Below, in pieces: positions 50,424 through 51,071 of a DNA stretch of 51,071 nt. Every line of letters begins with the position of its first letter. The first letter of the stretch is position 1. This DNA is from Candidatus Hebobacterum abditum. Lineage in GTDB: Bacteria > Armatimonadota > Hebobacteria > Hebobacterales > Hebobacteraceae. Made by a program: the position numbers and the translations under genes. The notes below the pieces were generated by a model. It did no database searches and had not been told where the DNA came from. It worked only from the letters and a program-made list of their open reading frames with translations. The stretch is from contig JALGXW010000041.1 in the NCBI GenBank assembly GCA_029821875.1, forward strand, positions 1 to 51,071, written 5' to 3'.

Positions 50424-50750
50424 GTGCCAGGCCGGAGGCGTCGAGAAGAAAGGAAAGCGAAGCATCAGCGTATCGCGGAGGACCTGGCGCGGCTACGGGA
50501 GTTCATCCACGCGTGGGACCCCGGCGGCTTGATCGCTGGGGGAGCGCCCGAGAACGAACTCGACTCCGAGGGGGCCCAGGTCTACGGGGCTCTCACGAGT
50601 GAGGCCGTTCAGTCAGAGGCCGAGTTGGCGAGGCGCATAGCCGCGATCTTCCGGCGGACCTTCGACTCCTCGTTCACCCCCGAGAACTGCGCCGATGTTG
50701 CCCGGTCCATCTGGCGTTGGTGGCAGGAACGTACTCCCGACCAGTCTTGA
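50424..50750 (+). CDS. 108-residue HAWDP-type domain protein, second copy
   Basis: This protein is a paralogue of the 44884 product: GTG start with GGAGG five bases upstream, basic N-terminal segment (RRREERKAKHQRIAEDLARL), then FIHAWDPGGLIAGGAPENEL, LARRIAAIFRRTFDSSFTPE and CADVARSIWRWWQERTPDQS. At the DNA level the similarity extends from the hairpin before the gene to the stop codon, indicating a recent duplication of a unit of about 375 bases. The function is unknown. Confidence 0.72.
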   Translation: MPGRRRREERKAKHQRIAEDLARLREFIHAWDPGGLIAGGAPENELDSEGAQVYGALTSEAVQSEAELARRIAAIFRRTFDSSFTPENCADVARSIWRWWQERTPDQS

Positions 50751-51071
50751 GCCGTTACCCTTGACACCCGCTCCCTCCGGGCGCGAGTTGGAGCGATGGG
50801 GGTCGGGGGACCTGCTCCCGCAGCACGCTACGGAAGCAACGAAAGAAGGCAGAACTGGAGACGGCTGGCCCGGCCGCGCCCCGAGAAGCTCCGACGGGAT
50901 AGAATCGCCGGGACGTGCGGACCAATAGATAAGCCTAAACCCCGGTATCTCGTCGTGTTCACTCGGTGTGGTTGGTACCGGACCTTAGGCTTGGACGAAT
51001 CATAGCCGAAGGGAGCGGTGGCCGCAAGTACGTTTTGCTATGCGAGACACTTGCACTCATCCTGTCGCCCC
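50751..51071. other. Terminal region without a supported gene
   Basis: Contains the TTGACACCCGCTCC repeat and no clear gene. The last 150 bases (AATAGATAAGCCTAAACCC..., ...TTTTGCTATGCGAGACAC) are less GC-rich and may contain the beginning of a gene or promoter lying past the window edge; I cannot decide. Confidence 0.45.
50761..50810. repeat. TTGACACCCGCTCC repeat, copy 4
   Basis: It begins TTGACACCCGCTCCCTCC, slightly shortened in the GCGCGAG part. It lies 10 bases beyond the stop of the second HAWDP-type gene. Confidence 0.6.

Overview
The window is GC-rich bacterial chromosomal DNA from an organism I would place in or near the Armatimonadota. This is an inference: no rRNA, tRNA or ribosomal protein is present to test it. 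The clues are a prepilin-type protein with the FPVFARAR motif and a zinc-ribbon N terminus, many PD40 propeller and S-layer-homology (SLH) proteins with the signature VTRDQMAVYVARAF, a beta-barrel-like outer-membrane protein next to lipoproteins (suggesting a diderm envelope), and a large set of glycoside hydrolases. I found no transposase, integrase, phage gene, CRISPR array, tRNA or rRNA.

Layout. 0-2.1 kb: the 3' end of a DinB-like gene and a small XRE-regulator/membrane-protein operon with a recognisable promoter. 2.1-9 kb: divergent glycoside hydrolases (agarase-like and Tat-exported GH5-like), then secreted and lipid-anchored proteins. 9.7-26.3 kb: a cell-surface region with a large propeller-cohesin-dockerin-SLH protein, a second propeller-SLH protein, a beta-barrel protein, a GH172 (DUF2961) enzyme, a frameshifted GT39-type glycosyltransferase, two membrane proteins with MshEN-like domains, and several broken SLH remnants with repeats. 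26.3-41 kb: mostly leftward genes for a carboxypeptidase, several exported proteins, an esterase-like hydrolase, a 2-hydroxyacid dehydrogenase, a caspase-fold-like protein next to a GNAT acetyltransferase, and two proteins resembling immunity proteins. 41.4-51 kb: rightward and leftward small genes including a DUF1559-type protein, a third MshEN-like membrane protein, GrpB, a methyltransferase, a GH5 enzyme, a TPR protein, an AraC-type regulator and two copies of a 108-residue protein.

Functionally the window looks like a saccharolytic lifestyle (agarase-like, two GH5-like, GH172, esterase, oxidoreductase, dehydrogenase) combined with surface display through SLH domains and possible cohesin-dockerin assembly. 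Three stand-alone membrane MshEN-like proteins suggest c-di-GMP sensing at the membrane.

The intergenic DNA is unusually rich in repeats: a 30-base element at a fixed distance from the stop codon of three SLH-ending frames, a hairpin family immediately after stop codons, a TTGACACCCGCTCC repeat, a MITE-like inverted repeat that appears to interrupt an SLH remnant, 64-base direct repeats flanking the broken glycosyltransferase, and a duplicated promoter-plus-signal-peptide segment joined to two unrelated proteins. An 18-base match to the conserved 5' core of bacterial RNase P RNA lies in one intergenic region, apparently as a truncated fragment.
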